DNA of 64,000 bases from Phytophthora quininea (Eukaryota; Oomycota; Peronosporomycetes; Peronosporales; Peronosporaceae). Below the pieces are notes generated by a model. The model saw nothing but the letters and a program-made list of their open reading frames with translations, made no database searches and was not told where the DNA came from. The stretch spans positions 124,001-188,000 of the forward strand of contig JAAVTG010001010.1 of NCBI GenBank assembly GCA_011947345.1, given 5' to 3'. Below, piece by piece: positions 1 through 11,303 of the stretch; the first letter of the stretch is position 1, and every line of letters starts with the position of its first letter. The position numbers were made by a program, and so were the translations under genes.

Positions 1-790
1 AAACTCGCAGCAAAAGGCCAACGGAAAGGAGGACTGCTGCCGAACCAGCATGGCCAGCAGCAGCGAGGAGAAACAACCGACCAGTAGTGGCCGACCGTAC
101 CGAGTGCTGGTTCTGTCTGTCGACGCCGGAGCTGGAGCGCCACTTGATCGTGAGCATTGGCCAGGAGGCCTATTTGGCCATGCCCAAAGGTGCGATCTGT
201 GGCGATCACTTGCTGATCGTTCCGATCGCTCACGAGGCGTCCACGCTGTCGCTTAACGACGACACTTGGCGGGAGATGGAGCGGTTTAAGGCTGCTTTAC
301 GGCGGTACTTTGCCTCGCAGGACAAGGAGCTGCTAGTGATCGACCGCAACGTGGCCACACTCGGCGCTACGCACTGCCACTTGCAGGTCGTCGGCGTGCC
401 CAAGGCGAAAGCTGCCGCCGCCCGCCGCATCTTTGAGACGGAGGGCGAGAAATACCACGTCAAGTTCGAGGAGCTGATCAGCGACACTGACGAGGAACTG
501 CATCGTCTACGGGGCCGATGGAACTGCTGCGCAAGCGCACCGATGGCAAACCGTTCCTGTACGCCGAGCTGCCGGACGGCGAAGGTGGCAGCACGCGACT
601 ACTGCAGATCGAGGAAGGCAAACACTACATGCAGTTCGGACGACACGCAGCCGCCTGCGTGCTGGAGATGCCTCGCCGCGCCAACTGGAAGTTCTGCGTC
701 GTGCCCAAACCAGACGAGGAAAAGCTCACGCAGAGCTTCAAGAGCCACTGGAAGCAGTTCGACTTTACATTGGAAGAGGAAGACGAATGA
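1..790 (+). CDS. CWF19-like (CWF19L1/Drn1 type) splicing-associated protein, C-terminal part, cut by window edge
   Basis: The frame is open to base 3 with no credible ATG, so the gene starts left of the window. The visible part holds both CwfJ C-terminal domains. The HIT-like first domain runs from ECWFCLSTPE to the HCHLQV histidine cluster (about 105-470). The second ends in a QFDFTLEEEDE tail at 790, close to the QPYDFTLD-type ends of the family. CWF19-like proteins act with the lariat-debranching/spliceosome machinery (family knowledge). The frame changes at the GGGG run 511-514. One additional G would join the two domains in one frame, so this is more likely a one-base sequence error than decay. 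Confidence 0.88.
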
Positions 791-949
791 ACCATCAACC
801 GCCTCTGGGGCTTAGTATATTGCTACAATTGAGGGACAGACGACGATAGCGGGTGGCGGTCTTGCGAACGCGATAATATAGAAATACGGTGGCTGCGAAG
901 CTTCATACGGCGACTGCGCAGCGGCTTGACTCGAGTGGATTCCGGAATC

Positions 950-1279
950 TTAGGCGGTCTTGTTGCCGAACACGACGTTCCAGATGTCCTGCTTGTTCTG
1001 CGGCTTGGCGGCGGCGCTCACGTCAGCCGTGGGGTAGTTGACCTTCTTGGGGCCGCCCACAGCAGCGGCGGGCGACTCCTCGAGCGCCTCCTGGATCTGC
1101 TTCTCGTAGTCGACGCCGTAGATGTCGCACCAGGCCTGCTCACCCTTGGAGACCGGAGGGGCGGTCGTCTTCTGGGCGCTGCCCGAGGTGGCGGGCGTCT
1201 GCTGTAGTACACGGGCGGGCGTGGACGAGCTGATGGCGCGGGCGGCCTTGGGTAGTCGGAGCGAGGTGCGGGCCAGCAT
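950..1279 (-). CDS. Small protein with a likely mitochondrial presequence, function unknown
   Basis: A 109-residue single-exon frame. The N-terminus (MLARTSLRLPKAARAISSST) is rich in Arg, Ser and Ala and has no acidic residue, which fits a cleavable mitochondrial targeting peptide. A Thr/Ala/Pro-rich linker follows, then a compact region around residues 48-65 (GEQAWCDIYGVDYEKQIQEA) and an Asn/Lys-rich end (DIWNVVFGNKTA). I do not recognise the family. The opposite strand also has an open Gly/Leu/Val-rich frame, but it is a compositional mirror of this one. Calling this frame rests on the presequence and on its protein-like composition. Confidence 0.6.
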   Translation of the reverse strand: MLARTSLRLPKAARAISSSTPARVLQQTPATSGSAQKTTAPPVSKGEQAWCDIYGVDYEKQIQEALEESPAAAVGGPKKVNYPTADVSAAAKPQNKQDIWNVVFGNKTA

Positions 1280-2318
1280 TGTGGGATGCTTAGTTTGTGG
1301 TGGCGGAGTGGCGGCTTGTGGGCTTCGAGGCGAATTGCAAAGTGAGCCGAACCGACGTGAACGTTTGATGCGCGTGCAATCTTTTGCGGAATTCTTCAGT
1401 TACGCAAGCTGCGGGCCATAGTGAAAGCAAGTCCCGCGAAAGGGCGCTTCGTGTCTATTTGCCAGGTTGAATTCGCAATTTTTAACGTTTTGCGCCAATC
1501 AGCGCCTGTTTGACAATTGTCCGGACAAACCTCGCGATGAGTGCATGTTGCGAGTAACTCTCTTCACTGGCGCTTTGTATGCGCTGGGCCCCACGCATTG
1601 CGTTTCGAGGCATCGGCGAGCCTTGAAGATGGACATTTGACAGGCCTTCTTCAAGCTGTAATGTCAGAGGGATGACGCAGGCCGGCTGGCTGGGGCGGCG
1701 CCGACTGCAACCTGCTGCTGCGCGATCGTCAGCGTTGATAAGACGAACAGCCGCCGACTCGCAGCGTCCGGTCTCAAAGTGTCCTGCTACAAAAAGTGGA
1801 ACCGTTGCGGTGGTGCGCATCAAGTGGCGATTTTCTATGCGGTCATCCGCGGAAAATGCTCGTGAACGGCGGCGAGTGTCGAGGGGAGCGCATGGCTCTC
1901 GGTAATAGGTGGGGCGGGCGATACCTTCAGCGCATTACCCAGCAATCGAGGTCGGGGAGCGGAAATGCATGTCGCTTGCTTGGACTCAGACTTTCTGATC
2001 CCGATTGGATGCCACAGGGGATGGACCATTGCACACGGCCTGTAGCCATGTTCCATCGAGCCAATCAGACGATTTAAGTCGCATTTTCAGCGAATCATCG
2101 TGTCGTACTTAGCGATACCGAGTCCGGTGCGTAACTTCAGAAAGTCGGCACCACTGGTGCTGTGCTGTTTAGATGCATGACGACACTCGACCGGGGCAAG
2201 TTTGCGATCACATGGGGGCTCTTTTCTAGCGGAGTTGATGCCCGATCTGGTTCTTAGCAATCGGCTACCGACCAAGCACCAAATGTATCTGCACTATGGG
2301 GGAGGCTCTACCTGCTGC
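1280..2318. other. Intergenic, about 1.0 kb, nothing recognised
   Basis: This stretch lies between the 5' end of the small mitochondrial protein and the 3' end of SAC1. Short frames exist on both strands, but none has a recognisable motif, a signal peptide or exon-like continuity. Confidence 0.5.
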
Positions 2319-4420
2319 CTAGCGCTTCCACGTCGTCATGCAGCCGTCCTGCGGACACAAGCGCGGCAGTCGCACCAGCTTCTTGCCCAGCGAGTTGCCC
2401 TTCTTGACCAGTACGCTGAACGCGCCGGCGCAGACCAGCAGCGTCAGCAGTACGGCACGCACCATTCGCTCAAAGACGTAGCTCTGGCCGCTGCTGCGGT
2501 ACGACTCTACCAGGAAGAAGGCCATCACCAGCCCCATGACCTTGGCCAGCGCCGACTCGAGTGTCTCGCCCTGCACTTCTAGCGGCGACGGCTTGCTGCG
2601 CGACACTGAGAACCGCCCCAGCAGCAGATCCAGCACGTCTTGCCTGTACCCGTCCATAAAGTTGTTCATGATGTAGCGCACGCACGAGTTGTAGCCGTCC
2701 ATGAGCGCGCCCTTCTTGGTGCGCTTGCCCGTGCGCGTAAAGTCCGTCTTGAGCGCGCCCGTGCCGGCGTAGAACAGGCTGATAGCGTCGGCGTTGTTGC
2801 CCCACACGCGCTTGAACGTGCGCTCGAGCTCGTCGAACGGCGAGTTCAGCACGTTTCCTCGCAGCGCCTCGGTCTCGTTTAACTGCAGCATCAAGCTTCG
2901 TCGCCCAAAGAGCGACTAAAACCAGCGACAATAGAGAGACACCTTTGGTGAGATTACCGCGCAAAATGACGTATACACAAAGGAGACATTTCACCTGGAC
3001 GACGTTGGTGCGGTCGAGGTTATCCATGCAGTTCGTACGGACCACGCCCGACTGCTTGTTTGCGACGCTGCCGTCGGCGTTCTTGCAGAAATATCTGGAT
3101 TCAATAAACCATCGTCAGTAGTGCAGTCAATTGCGAGTCACCATTGCTCCAGCGTACCCGTGGTTGAGAAAGTCGTCATCGACCATCTTGATCAACTTCT
3201 CAAGATTGCCCCACTTCATGTTGCGGCACTCGCGGTGAAAGTCGAACCAAACAAGACGCACAGCTGCTAGAATGTGCGAGTCTTTGGTCGAAGCTTCCGC
3301 CACGGTCTTGGCAAAGGCCTCGCCCAGCTTGAGCTGTTCCTTCTTCTTGTCGATGAGATTTACGAACAGCACTCGTCCATAGAGCGCCATGAGCTGGTAC
3401 GTGTGTTTCTGGAAGGCTGCCACATCCTTCTCCACGTCTCCGGCCTGGTAGACCTTGGGAGCATACTTCATCGTTACAGGCGAACTCCAAAACACGGGGA
3501 TGGACCCGCGGATCTGCACGAAAGACGTCTGCTTGCCGTCGCCGAACAGACAGATCTGCTCTGTCTCCACAAAGTTGGCCACATTGCCGTCGTCGTCAAT
3601 TCCACGCATCGTGAAGCGACAGCCCTGCCTTTTACAAGACCTCCTCGAGATGTACAGTATCCTAAATGACTTCCCATTCACCTTGAGTTGCTCCGTCAGC
3701 TCCACATGCGCCTGCACCATGGGCGTGACCCACTCGAAGAATTTTTGTTCTACAATAATTACAGTGTCAGCACCAGCGCGCAAAATTATCAAACTTCTCG
3801 TCGTACCAATAAACGCCGAGCACAACGATTTGTTCCAGAAGAACCTCTCGTCTGCACGCTCAGCAATACTCCCAATCTTGCCGTCAAATGCCGCAATACC
3901 TGTTAAATAAATAACCAATATCAATTGTCTGCTAAAATAAAAAAGTATCTGTAGGCGACGTACGCTGCAACGTGTGCGTGAGGTCAAAGTCCCGTGCAAA
4001 GTGCAGCTTCTGGGTCTCGATATCCCGCGTGATCATGTCAATGTACGTCTGCTCGTCCTGGACCTGCTGGGGCGTGAGCGTCGGCAGGTTCTGCGTAGGG
4101 ATGAGCAGCAGCTCGAGCTTCTGCACCACGCGGATCTCGGCGTCGTCCACGCCCTTGGCCGCCAGTTTGGACTGCGTCACCACCGCCAGGTAGGGTCCGC
4201 GGAGCAGCCAGAAGACGCCGTAGATGGCGTCGAAGGCCATGCGGCGTCCGTGCACATGCTGAAAGTCCTCGACGTGGTCCACTTCCAGTCCCAGAGACGC
4301 GTCCGAGCTGGAGGCGCGCGAGATCTGCAGCTGCAGAGGGTGCAGCGGGTGCAGCACCACCAGCACGTCGTCCTGCACCACGAGCTCGTAGTTGCGCTTC
4401 TTGTCCACGGCCGGCGGCAT
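2319..4420 (-). CDS. SAC1: SAC1-type phosphoinositide phosphatase, five exons
   Basis: Exons 4420-3964, 3899-3807, 3749-3158, 3094-2995 and 2882-2319 all have GT-AG borders and matching phases. Together they give exactly 602 codons (601 residues), close to human SAC1 (587). Landmarks in order: FDLTHTLQR, ERFFWN, ISRRSCKRQG, NFVETEQI, FVQIRGSIPVFWSS, WFDFHRECRNMKW. The catalytic CX5R motif is NCMDNLDRTNVVQ in exon 4. The end of the Sac domain reads YAGTGALKTDFTRTGKRT. Two C-terminal hydrophobic segments anchor it in the ER/Golgi membrane. The family removes phosphates from phosphatidylinositol phosphates, mainly PI4P. The C-terminus lacks the KxKxx retrieval signal of the animal protein. Intron 3806-3750 is a multiple of three and stop-free, so it is easily missed; family length shows it must be removed. 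No frame break was found. Confidence 0.95.
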
Positions 4421-4507
4421 CCTTGCGAGAGAACTGTAGTGTCGTAATTGGGGAACGGATACTGAACCGAAACGGACAAGGCATGGGATTGGATAAAATT
4501 ATGTACT

Positions 4508-5505
4508 TCACTTCAACTTGCCTTTTTCCCACGAGATCGCGCTTGCAGCCGTCTTGACTCGCAGAGCTAGTTGCTCCTCGACAAACGGCGACGCGAGTCT
4601 CGTTGTTGCCCACAGTCGGTCCTTCTCCGCCGCTACTGGCTCCAGGTGGAGAATATGCTGATAGTTCAGGCCGCTACCTGCCTTGCCGACACGCTCGAGA
4701 AATTCGGCGGGGTCTTCGATCCCGTTGACAGATCGTCCTCGTTGGTCCCGAGATATTCCAATAAACACTCGCAGGCGACGCCACCAAAAGTTTCGAACCG
4801 CGTCCGGATATCGTCATCGCTGATGCCGCAGGTTTCATTGAGTTTAAGCACAGCCACAGCCTCTAGGAGCTCCTCGCACGTCCAGAGAGGCATGTACATC
4901 GTACCGTAGTCCTTACTCACCGCCCTCATGTACCTGGCGTCCGGACTCGTAAAACCCACCATTTGAGCGTCGTCACGAAACAGATCGGGCGCTCCATCGC
5001 ACACAAGCACGACCTTCTTCTTGAGGTTCAGAGCCTCGTCGATAACGTCGCCAACGACATCGTCGTTCCGCTTCACGAATTTGCGTCCGCCACCGTCCTT
5101 AAAGACGGCGGCCTGGATCAGCTTTGCTTCTCGGTAAGCAGTCACCACCAGCCAAGTGTTGGCCGCTTCCTTGCGGAACCGATCGCAGAAGTAAGCGGAG
5201 AAGACGGACTTGCCAGTACCTTCAGACAGCCAAAGCAAAATAATAATGGATGCAAGGTGAACATACTTGTTGCCAGACACCAACTCCACAACTTACCTGG
5301 CATTCCCGTCACGATCACCCATTGTCTTCCGTCGTCTAGCATCTTCTTCACGCGCTGGTAATATTCCTCATAGCTCTTCCGCACGGCAATTCCTCGTTCA
5401 TTTTCGTTCTTGAAAAGTGCAGACAAAAATGAAATCAATCAAAACTATGAGGTGCTTGACCACCTTGATTGACAAGTATTGTCCGACAAAGATGCCTGGA
5501 TTCAT
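4508..5505 (-). pseudogene. Crinkler (CRN)-type P-loop NTPase, frame-broken
   Basis: Three exon pieces are visible (5505-5464, 5408-5297, then from 5219 on) with introns 5463-5409 and 5296-5220. The Walker A motif GMPGTGKS is split by the second intron. The layout (NPxxFVGQYLSI, a YYQRV helix, VIVTGxPGxGKS, VLVCDGAP, FGGVA) matches the NTPase module of oomycete Crinklers, which are cell-death and host-nucleus effectors. No LFLAK/HVLV-type N-terminus or signal peptide is seen. A frame change near 4721-4723 (a CCC run, GGG on the coding strand) separates the end of the NTPase from a tail containing a LNYQHILHLEP stretch that ends at 4508. This may be a one-base error or true decay. It lies on the same strand as SAC1, 88 bases upstream of that start codon. 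Confidence 0.6.
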
Positions 5506-5580
5506 CTCCACGAAATTCCTTCATCCTTCTCCTCGTCTTCGATGCCTCCTCGGCAGCCCCTTTGCTAGTTTACCCAGCAG

Positions 5581-6011
5581 TCAGTAGATATTCGAGCACC
5601 TTTTTATGGCGTTGCGGAACGCTGTCTCGAGCATGGCCAGCTGATTTATCTGCACGCCGGTCATCGAGTCAACCGCCACGATCGTCTCGGGCCACGGCGG
5701 TGACGGAATTTCGGCGCCGATCGGCGCATGAAGACCTCTAAGTCCTCCCGACGGAGCACCAGGCAACGGAGGCTCGGGCTTTGTTTCGCCTGGACGTGGC
5801 GGTGCAGCGGGGCGTGCAGTGCCGTTGGATCATTGATACTTCTCTCGCCGATGGCTTGGTTGCTCATGCGAGCTTCCACATTGGTGAGCTGGGCATCGCA
5901 AGGAGCAAATGCCTCTGTAACCGCGCGTTGTAGCCATATTCGCTGGTATAGCAACCGCTGAAGCTTCATTCTCACTGCCGCGGCAGCGACATCGTCAGCG
6001 TCGGAGCTCAT
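5581..6011 (-). CDS. Hypothetical protein segment upstream of the Crinkler-like NTPase, frame-broken
   Basis: A protein-like frame begins at ATG 6011 (MSSDADDVAAAAVRMKLQ) with an Ala/Leu/Arg-rich helix. It changes frame around 5735-5765, and a second frame continues with EIPSPPWPETIVAVDSMTG and a QLAMLETAFRNAIKR helix to a stop at 5581. I do not recognise it. It could be the N-terminal part of the NTPase gene just downstream, because strand and spacing fit. No intron with compatible phases joins them, so they are kept separate. Confidence 0.35.
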
Positions 6012-6081
6012 TCTTCCAAGTTGGAGAATACTTTTTTTCTCCTGTTGCACGACATTGTTTTACGATTTGATTGATGTTTAA

Positions 6082-7028
6082 TTGATGGAGGCGGACTTGG
6101 TCAATAGGCAACTTCGTGTGGCATCATCTGAAATGATTAGTGCTGTCGGGTTACAATCAGTTACGACGAGTTACACTAACGCCAATATGATGTCCGAGTG
6201 GGTGGCCGTGGAGAAAAGCATGCTCTCGAGGCTGCTTTACCCGAACCCCGTGTGTCTCCTGTCGGTCCGCAGCCCTGACGGCGCAGCACGCAGCCTCATG
6301 ACGATCACCTGGCTTACGGCCATCAACAACCAGGTCCGTGCGCTCTGAAAGCAACTAAAATACAGTAACCCACTCAAAATACCTGTTTGTGCTTGTCAGG
6401 GAGGATTTATCTGCTCCATGAACGCCTCCAGACACACGGCGAAATTCATGAGCAGGGGAGCCATCTTCGGTTCGTCTTCTTCTTCAATCTTTCTAGCACA
6501 TACACACTCACGATTTTATATGTTGCAGTGCTAAATGTTCCTGTTCGAGGCATGGAGGACCTTGTCCTGGCAATTGGAGGTAGCACTGGGGCAGATATGG
6601 ACAAATTCGAGCAGCTTCGAGTTGCCGTGTGCGCTCCGGGAGGTGGGGAACCTGTGGAGGTATCGGATGAATCGGAGGCATCAAGCCAAGCGGACACCAA
6701 GAAGAGGAAATTGTCCAAGAAGGAGCTGGCTCGACAAGAGGTTGCAGCTGCATCAAGACAGAGTATTGCGCTCCGTGACTGTGTCGCGCACATGTTGTGC
6801 CGAGTGGAGACGGTGACGGAAGACGACGGACATTTCCTGCTTCGGTGTTCGCAACTGGCTGGCTGGAGTCGACAAGCCTACTGGGACGGGCGCAACTTCA
6901 TCCCGAAGGAGGGCCTGGACACGGAACCATATCTGACGTTCCTAGGTAGTAAGGTGTTTGGATATGTGCTCCCTTCAAACTGGAAATCGCCAGAAGCGGA
7001 CGGATCCTCTGCATCGAGAGAAAAATAA
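6082..7028 (+). CDS. Flavin-reductase-like domain protein (FMN-binding split-barrel)
   Basis: Three exons, 6082-6333, 6400-6469 and 6529-7028, with introns of 66 and 59 bp, give 822 nt (273 residues) without a break. The core matches the flavin-reductase-like family: YPNPVCLLSV, then LMTITWLTAINNQGGF across the first intron, CSMNASRHTAKF, and VLNVPVRGMEDLVLAIGG after the second. An acidic/basic insert (residues about 145-175, DESEASSQADTKKRKLSKKE) follows, then a C-terminal YLTFLGSKVFGYV strand. The family binds FMN and includes flavin reductases and flavoprotein oxygenases; the substrate cannot be read from sequence. The start follows the first ATG pair (MM). It is transcribed divergently from the gene at 6011. 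Confidence 0.85.
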
Positions 7029-7411
7029 TTCCAGGACGACTGGAACAAAATCGGATTGCTGGGAAGCGTTCAACTAAGCTGATGTACGAGAGGGTGCTGT
7101 TTCAGCATTGGACTGGTACCAACGCGCAACGTGGTTTGAGGTCTTGGGGGCAATCCCAGCCGTGTACGACTAATATTTGGCGATCGCTTTCCCGGAGGAT
7201 GTGGCCTGTCCTCCACGGCATTCGACTCGAAGAGACGCGAGCCGATGCTGATGGAGATCACTTTGAAGCGCCTAATGCTAGGAGAGAAACCGCTCGCCCG
7301 GCGTTATGGCGTTGCTGGAGAAAGAGCACGAGCCCTCCCGGTGCTGGTTTGCGCGGATTTCGCGATCATTCCCCAAGCTCCTCCAAGAAGCTCCCAAGCT
7401 CCGCTGCAGAC

Positions 7412-8568
7412 ATGTTGCTGTTCACGCCGCTCGCGTCGATCCGACCGTTGGCGATCGAATGTGCGTCGGAACTCATCGGCACGTTCGTGTTGGTCTTCCT
7501 CGGTACCGCCAGCATCGCTACCGCAGCGTTCACAAGTTCCGACGCCTCAAACCTTCACAGCGAACAGGTCGCTCTTGGCTGGGGCTTTGCAGCGACATTG
7601 GCCACATTCATCGCCGCTCCTGGGTCCGGTGCACATCTAAATCCCGCCGTCACACTAGCGTTGGCAGTGTCTCCACGTACACGTACAGCGTTCCCGAAAC
7701 GCAAAATCCCTGCGTACATGCTGTTTCAATTGCTGGGAGCTACCCTCGCTGGAGCTGCAGTGTACGTCACGTTTCGTCGCGCGATCGATCGCTTTGAAGA
7801 CCGGTTGGATCTTCGGCGGGGTCAGTCCAAGTCAGCGCTTTCAGCGGTGGCTTTCGGCGCGTCATTTCCTCATCCCCAACTCGTGTACAGTCCTGGAGAA
7901 ACCTCAGCACTTTGGGAGAAGCACGACGTCTCGGTTGTCGGAGCCATTTTCCTGGAGATCATCGGTGCGATGGTGTTCATGCTGGTGCAGCGAGTTGTTC
8001 GGCAGCCGCACCAGCCCAGAGGAGCCGTGGCATTCATGAACTCGACCCCAGCAAGAAACGAGCCATACGATGTGCCGCCGCGTCGGATGCCGACGAGTTC
8101 TCCGCTTGGACCGCTTTATATTGGCGCGACGATGGCAGCTCTGACGATGGTGATGACTCCGTTCACGCAGGCGTGTTTGAATCCGGCACGAGATCTCGGC
8201 CCACGTATGATCGCGGCGTTAGCTGGATGGGGAGTGTGACGATGCCTGGAGTGCGAGTGAGCTACTGCTGGGTGTATTTGCTGGGCCCAACGATCGGCGC
8301 GCTGGTTGGTAGTTTGATGTTTGACCTGCTGATCTTTCCAGGACTGCAGACAAGCGACGAAGCTGCTGCCGAGTGGATGCGACACCAACAAATGGAGGGC
8401 GAAGCGATTCTGGAGGAGCTCGAGAAGAGCCAGACGCTGCTGAGCTTGACGAACGGCTTCGAGTCGATGAACAGCAGGGGACTGCACCACTCGGACTTTC
8501 GAGAGAGCCCGACGCAGCAGAACTTCCGACTGTCGTCTCCGGGAAGACTGCACACGTATGCAGCTTGA
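7412..8568 (+). CDS. Aquaglyceroporin-like MIP channel with one frame break
   Basis: The start at 7412 (MLLFTPLASIRPLAIECASE) precedes the first membrane helix; the open frame upstream is probably leader. Both pore boxes are present: LNPAVT (about 7638) and LNPARD (about 8179). The Asp after NPAR is typical of glycerol-conducting GlpF-type channels. Six hydrophobic helices can be traced, the last (VYLLGPTIGALVGSLMFDLL) only after a frame change. The break lies at GGGG 8229-8232, just after PRMIAALAGWG. One extra G restores the expected AGWGS...YWVY-type transition. The cytosolic tail (EWMRHQQMEGEAILEELEKS) is hydrophilic and helical. The protein would be about 385 residues. It moves water, glycerol or similar small solutes across the plasma membrane or an internal membrane (family knowledge). 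Confidence 0.9.
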
Positions 8569-8808
8569 AGCAACGGAATTGGTGTGATGGATATTACAAA
8601 GTAAATGGCGAAATAGCTGGGCCGATGCAGCTCAAGAACACCATGTACAAGTACATCGAGTTGACGTGGTTTCGATGAATACATTTATTTTGGGTCTGCT
8701 GCACTACTTATTCTGGACACGAACCCTCTGTCCCACTCTATTTGCGACCAAGAACAATCGCGCACAGGAGACGCCGGGAAGGTCAAGCCTGCGCCTCCCG
8801 TACCCGCC

Positions 8809-10446
8809 ATGGCGCCCAAGAAGGTGGCCAGCACCGTCTACTATGAACTCATGGGCATCGCCACCGATGCCACGCCCGAGCAGATCAAGAAGGCCTACCG
8901 CAAGAAGGCGCTGCAGCTGCACCCGGACAAGCGCGGGAATACGCCCGAGTCGCAGGAGGAGGTACACAGGTTTCGTCAATGTCTATTTCGGGTTACGGTA
9001 AATCATCTCATCGGGACGTCCTGCAGTTTACTCGCATGAAACAGGCTTACGACGTGCTCTCGGACCCGCAGAAGCGAGAAGTCTACGACCAGTAACGTGC
9101 TTGTCATTCATTTGAGCTATCTGACACGGTATTGACAAAACATGTGTGCAATTCTTCAGAGTCGGTGAGGATGGAATTAAGTTGATGGAGGATTACGGCA
9201 ACATGAGCCCGGAAGAAATGTCGATCATACTGTTCCGGTCAATGGGTGCTTTTGGCGCCAGGGGCAAGTGCGTGCTCATATTGTTGGTGTCGCTGCTGTT
9301 CGCCTTCTTCCTTCTTATCCCCAGTACGTGGTTTATTATCGTCATTTATTTTCTTTTCTTGTATTGACAAAACATGTATGCAGTTTTCTGGTGTCTCCGA
9401 GCCGATACGACCATCACATGGAACTGGGCGGTGGTCTGCATCCCTCTGTGGATCGTGGACGCTCTCTACTATTGCTGCTTGGGCTGCATGTACGCCAGTT
9501 CGGACTCCGACATGGACCCAGAGGACAAATCCCACCGAAAGCCGGCGCTCTACAAAGTCTACGCGTTCCTCAAAGCGCTACTGCTGCTGGTGCTACAAGT
9601 CTTCTTAGCTCTGAAGCTCAACGGAGACATCTCCTGGCCGCTAGCTGAAGTTTTCATCCCGTACTTTGTGTACGACGGACTCAATCTCCTCGAAGGGTTA
9701 GCTACTGGGGTACTTGGCTATCAGATGCTCACAAAGAACAGTGAGGGCGCAGGGGTTACCCACACCGAAGACATCAAGAAGCAAATGATGCTGCTGGTCA
9801 TAGCAGTGTTCCGAAAGGCGCTGTTGAACTTGGCGCGGATTACACAAGCCATTCTACTGGCCTTGAAAGTGGACGGACATCTCGACGACGCGAGCTGGTG
9901 GGCGGTCTTTATTCCTGTATGGCTCTACGTGGCCTTCTTCGTGTCGTTCCCCGTCAGGAAATACTTCCGAGCGAAGGCTAAGGCGAAAGAACCAAAGAAG
10001 GATTCGCCTAGACAGCAAACTCATGACGCGTACACACGTGAGTCAGTCACGGAGGAGGAGGAGGAAGCGGTGTCCAAGTACCCGGCGCTCGATGCGCTGT
10101 GTACTATCCTCGTTATCGGAGCGCTCATGTCGCCGTTTTTCATCCTGTCGGCGCGTCTTCAGGACGGATCGTTCTCCACCATTTACGTGCTGCTGCCGTG
10201 GCTGATTGTGGTACGTGCAGGGTTTCTTGTTTGGTGTGTCATCCTTGTTGTGATACTAATACGTGGCTACCTCCTTCAGGTGGGGATTGTTTTTGCTTTA
10301 TTTGCTGCGCGATCTCGTGCGTGAGCTTCCACGACCCGACTGAAGACCAGCCCGACCAGGCTACGACGGAGGACCCGCGAAGCTCCCCGTCGGCAGAAGA
10401 AGGTGCGACTGCACGTGCAGACTACGTGTCCGTAGACATGGACTAA
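8809..10446 (+). CDS. J-domain protein fused to a TMEM185/Fragile-X-F-like multi-membrane domain
   Basis: Exons 8809-8961, 9027-9091, 9160-9323 and 9384 onward have introns of 65, 68 and 60 bp and matching phases. Residues about 10-75 are a J domain with the HPDK motif and [15 protein letters not shown]. At least eight hydrophobic segments follow. They contain repeated W/P/VFIP motifs ([40 protein letters not shown]) characteristic of the TMEM185-like family. An acidic loop (TEEEEEA) separates the last helices. The final intron is ambiguous. Donor 10211 gives 417 residues ending at 10324. Donor 10215 gives 459 residues with a Cys-rich helix (CFICCAISC) and an acidic tail to 10446; I favour the latter. 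It is likely an ER/endomembrane Hsp40 co-chaperone. Confidence 0.85.
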
Positions 10447-11207
10447 GTGCAGTAAGAGGCAAGACCAATGTCCTCGCCGACCTCCTGCAACTAGCTCTGA
10501 GCTTTGACCAGGTATTAATTGAATATTGCTGCACAGTTGTCTGAGGCAAGTTTACCAGAACAAGGAGGTTTGCTGAACGATGTGCAGTTGAGAATCATAG
10601 GCTCAAAACACTGTGAATAGACATACTGGGCAAGCAGGTTTCGTAGATTTGCATGAGAGCGTGAAGCAACCGATGCAAACATGCCACGAGAGGGAATTGT
10701 CTTGGTATTCATACACCTCGACCTTCCTGAACATCTAAACCACCACGATGGGATTCTGGTGGTGTCACGACACAAAACGCTGCGATTCTTGACCCGCTTG
10801 GAAAGACCCTACGATCGAACACATCTGCGAGAGGCATTGCACTTGGGGGTCGTGGCGGGGCTGGCGCCGACACATCCGTCGACGGTGCTTGGGTGGTGGC
10901 CGGGGCGTCCGTAGCAGCGGGGGCATCGGTTGACGGGCTTGACGGGCTCGAAGGTGCGTCGGTTGTGTGCCGAAGGATGAAGAAGCTCGTGCTCCAGAGT
11001 CTCTGCTTCGAGACGAACGATTGAGATCGTTCAAGTATATGTCGATTGGACGCGGCAGTTAGTTTTGTTGCTGCAGCACTCTAGCTAACCGAGAGGGGTT
11101 GTCACCTACGAGGTTTTCTCCCCTCAATCCCAAATTCGCTCAGTGGGAAGCACGTGTACTATTGCATCGTTTCCTAAGACGCCAACACTCAACTGCTGCG
11201 CATCGTG
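10447..11207. other. Intergenic, 0.76 kb, with a Thr/Ser/Pro/Ala-rich coding remnant
   Basis: No complete gene. On the minus strand, 10965-10825 reads as a low-complexity linker of TDAPSSPSSPSTDAP and ATDAPATTQAPSTD type. Such linkers are common in secreted oomycete proteins and in tails of polysaccharide-active enzymes. It has no start and no attached domain. It probably is the decayed end of a duplicate of the neighbouring secreted gene at 11304-11906. Confidence 0.4.
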
Positions 11208-11303
11208 CTAGGTTGCTGTCGGGGTCTGGTTCGATGAAGTCTGAGTCTTCTGGACGTCGCCTTCCGCGCCCACGGCCGATCCGGCCGTCGAGGTGGTGGG
11301 TCA

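Noticed and set aside
926..1421. Plus-strand Gly/Leu/Val-rich frames opposite the small mitochondrial protein
   Set aside because: They mirror the GC-rich coding strand; the minus frame has a plausible targeting peptide and start.
7082..7411. Upstream extension of the aquaporin frame
   Set aside because: Low-complexity, basic, no family similarity; the membrane protein starts naturally at 7412.
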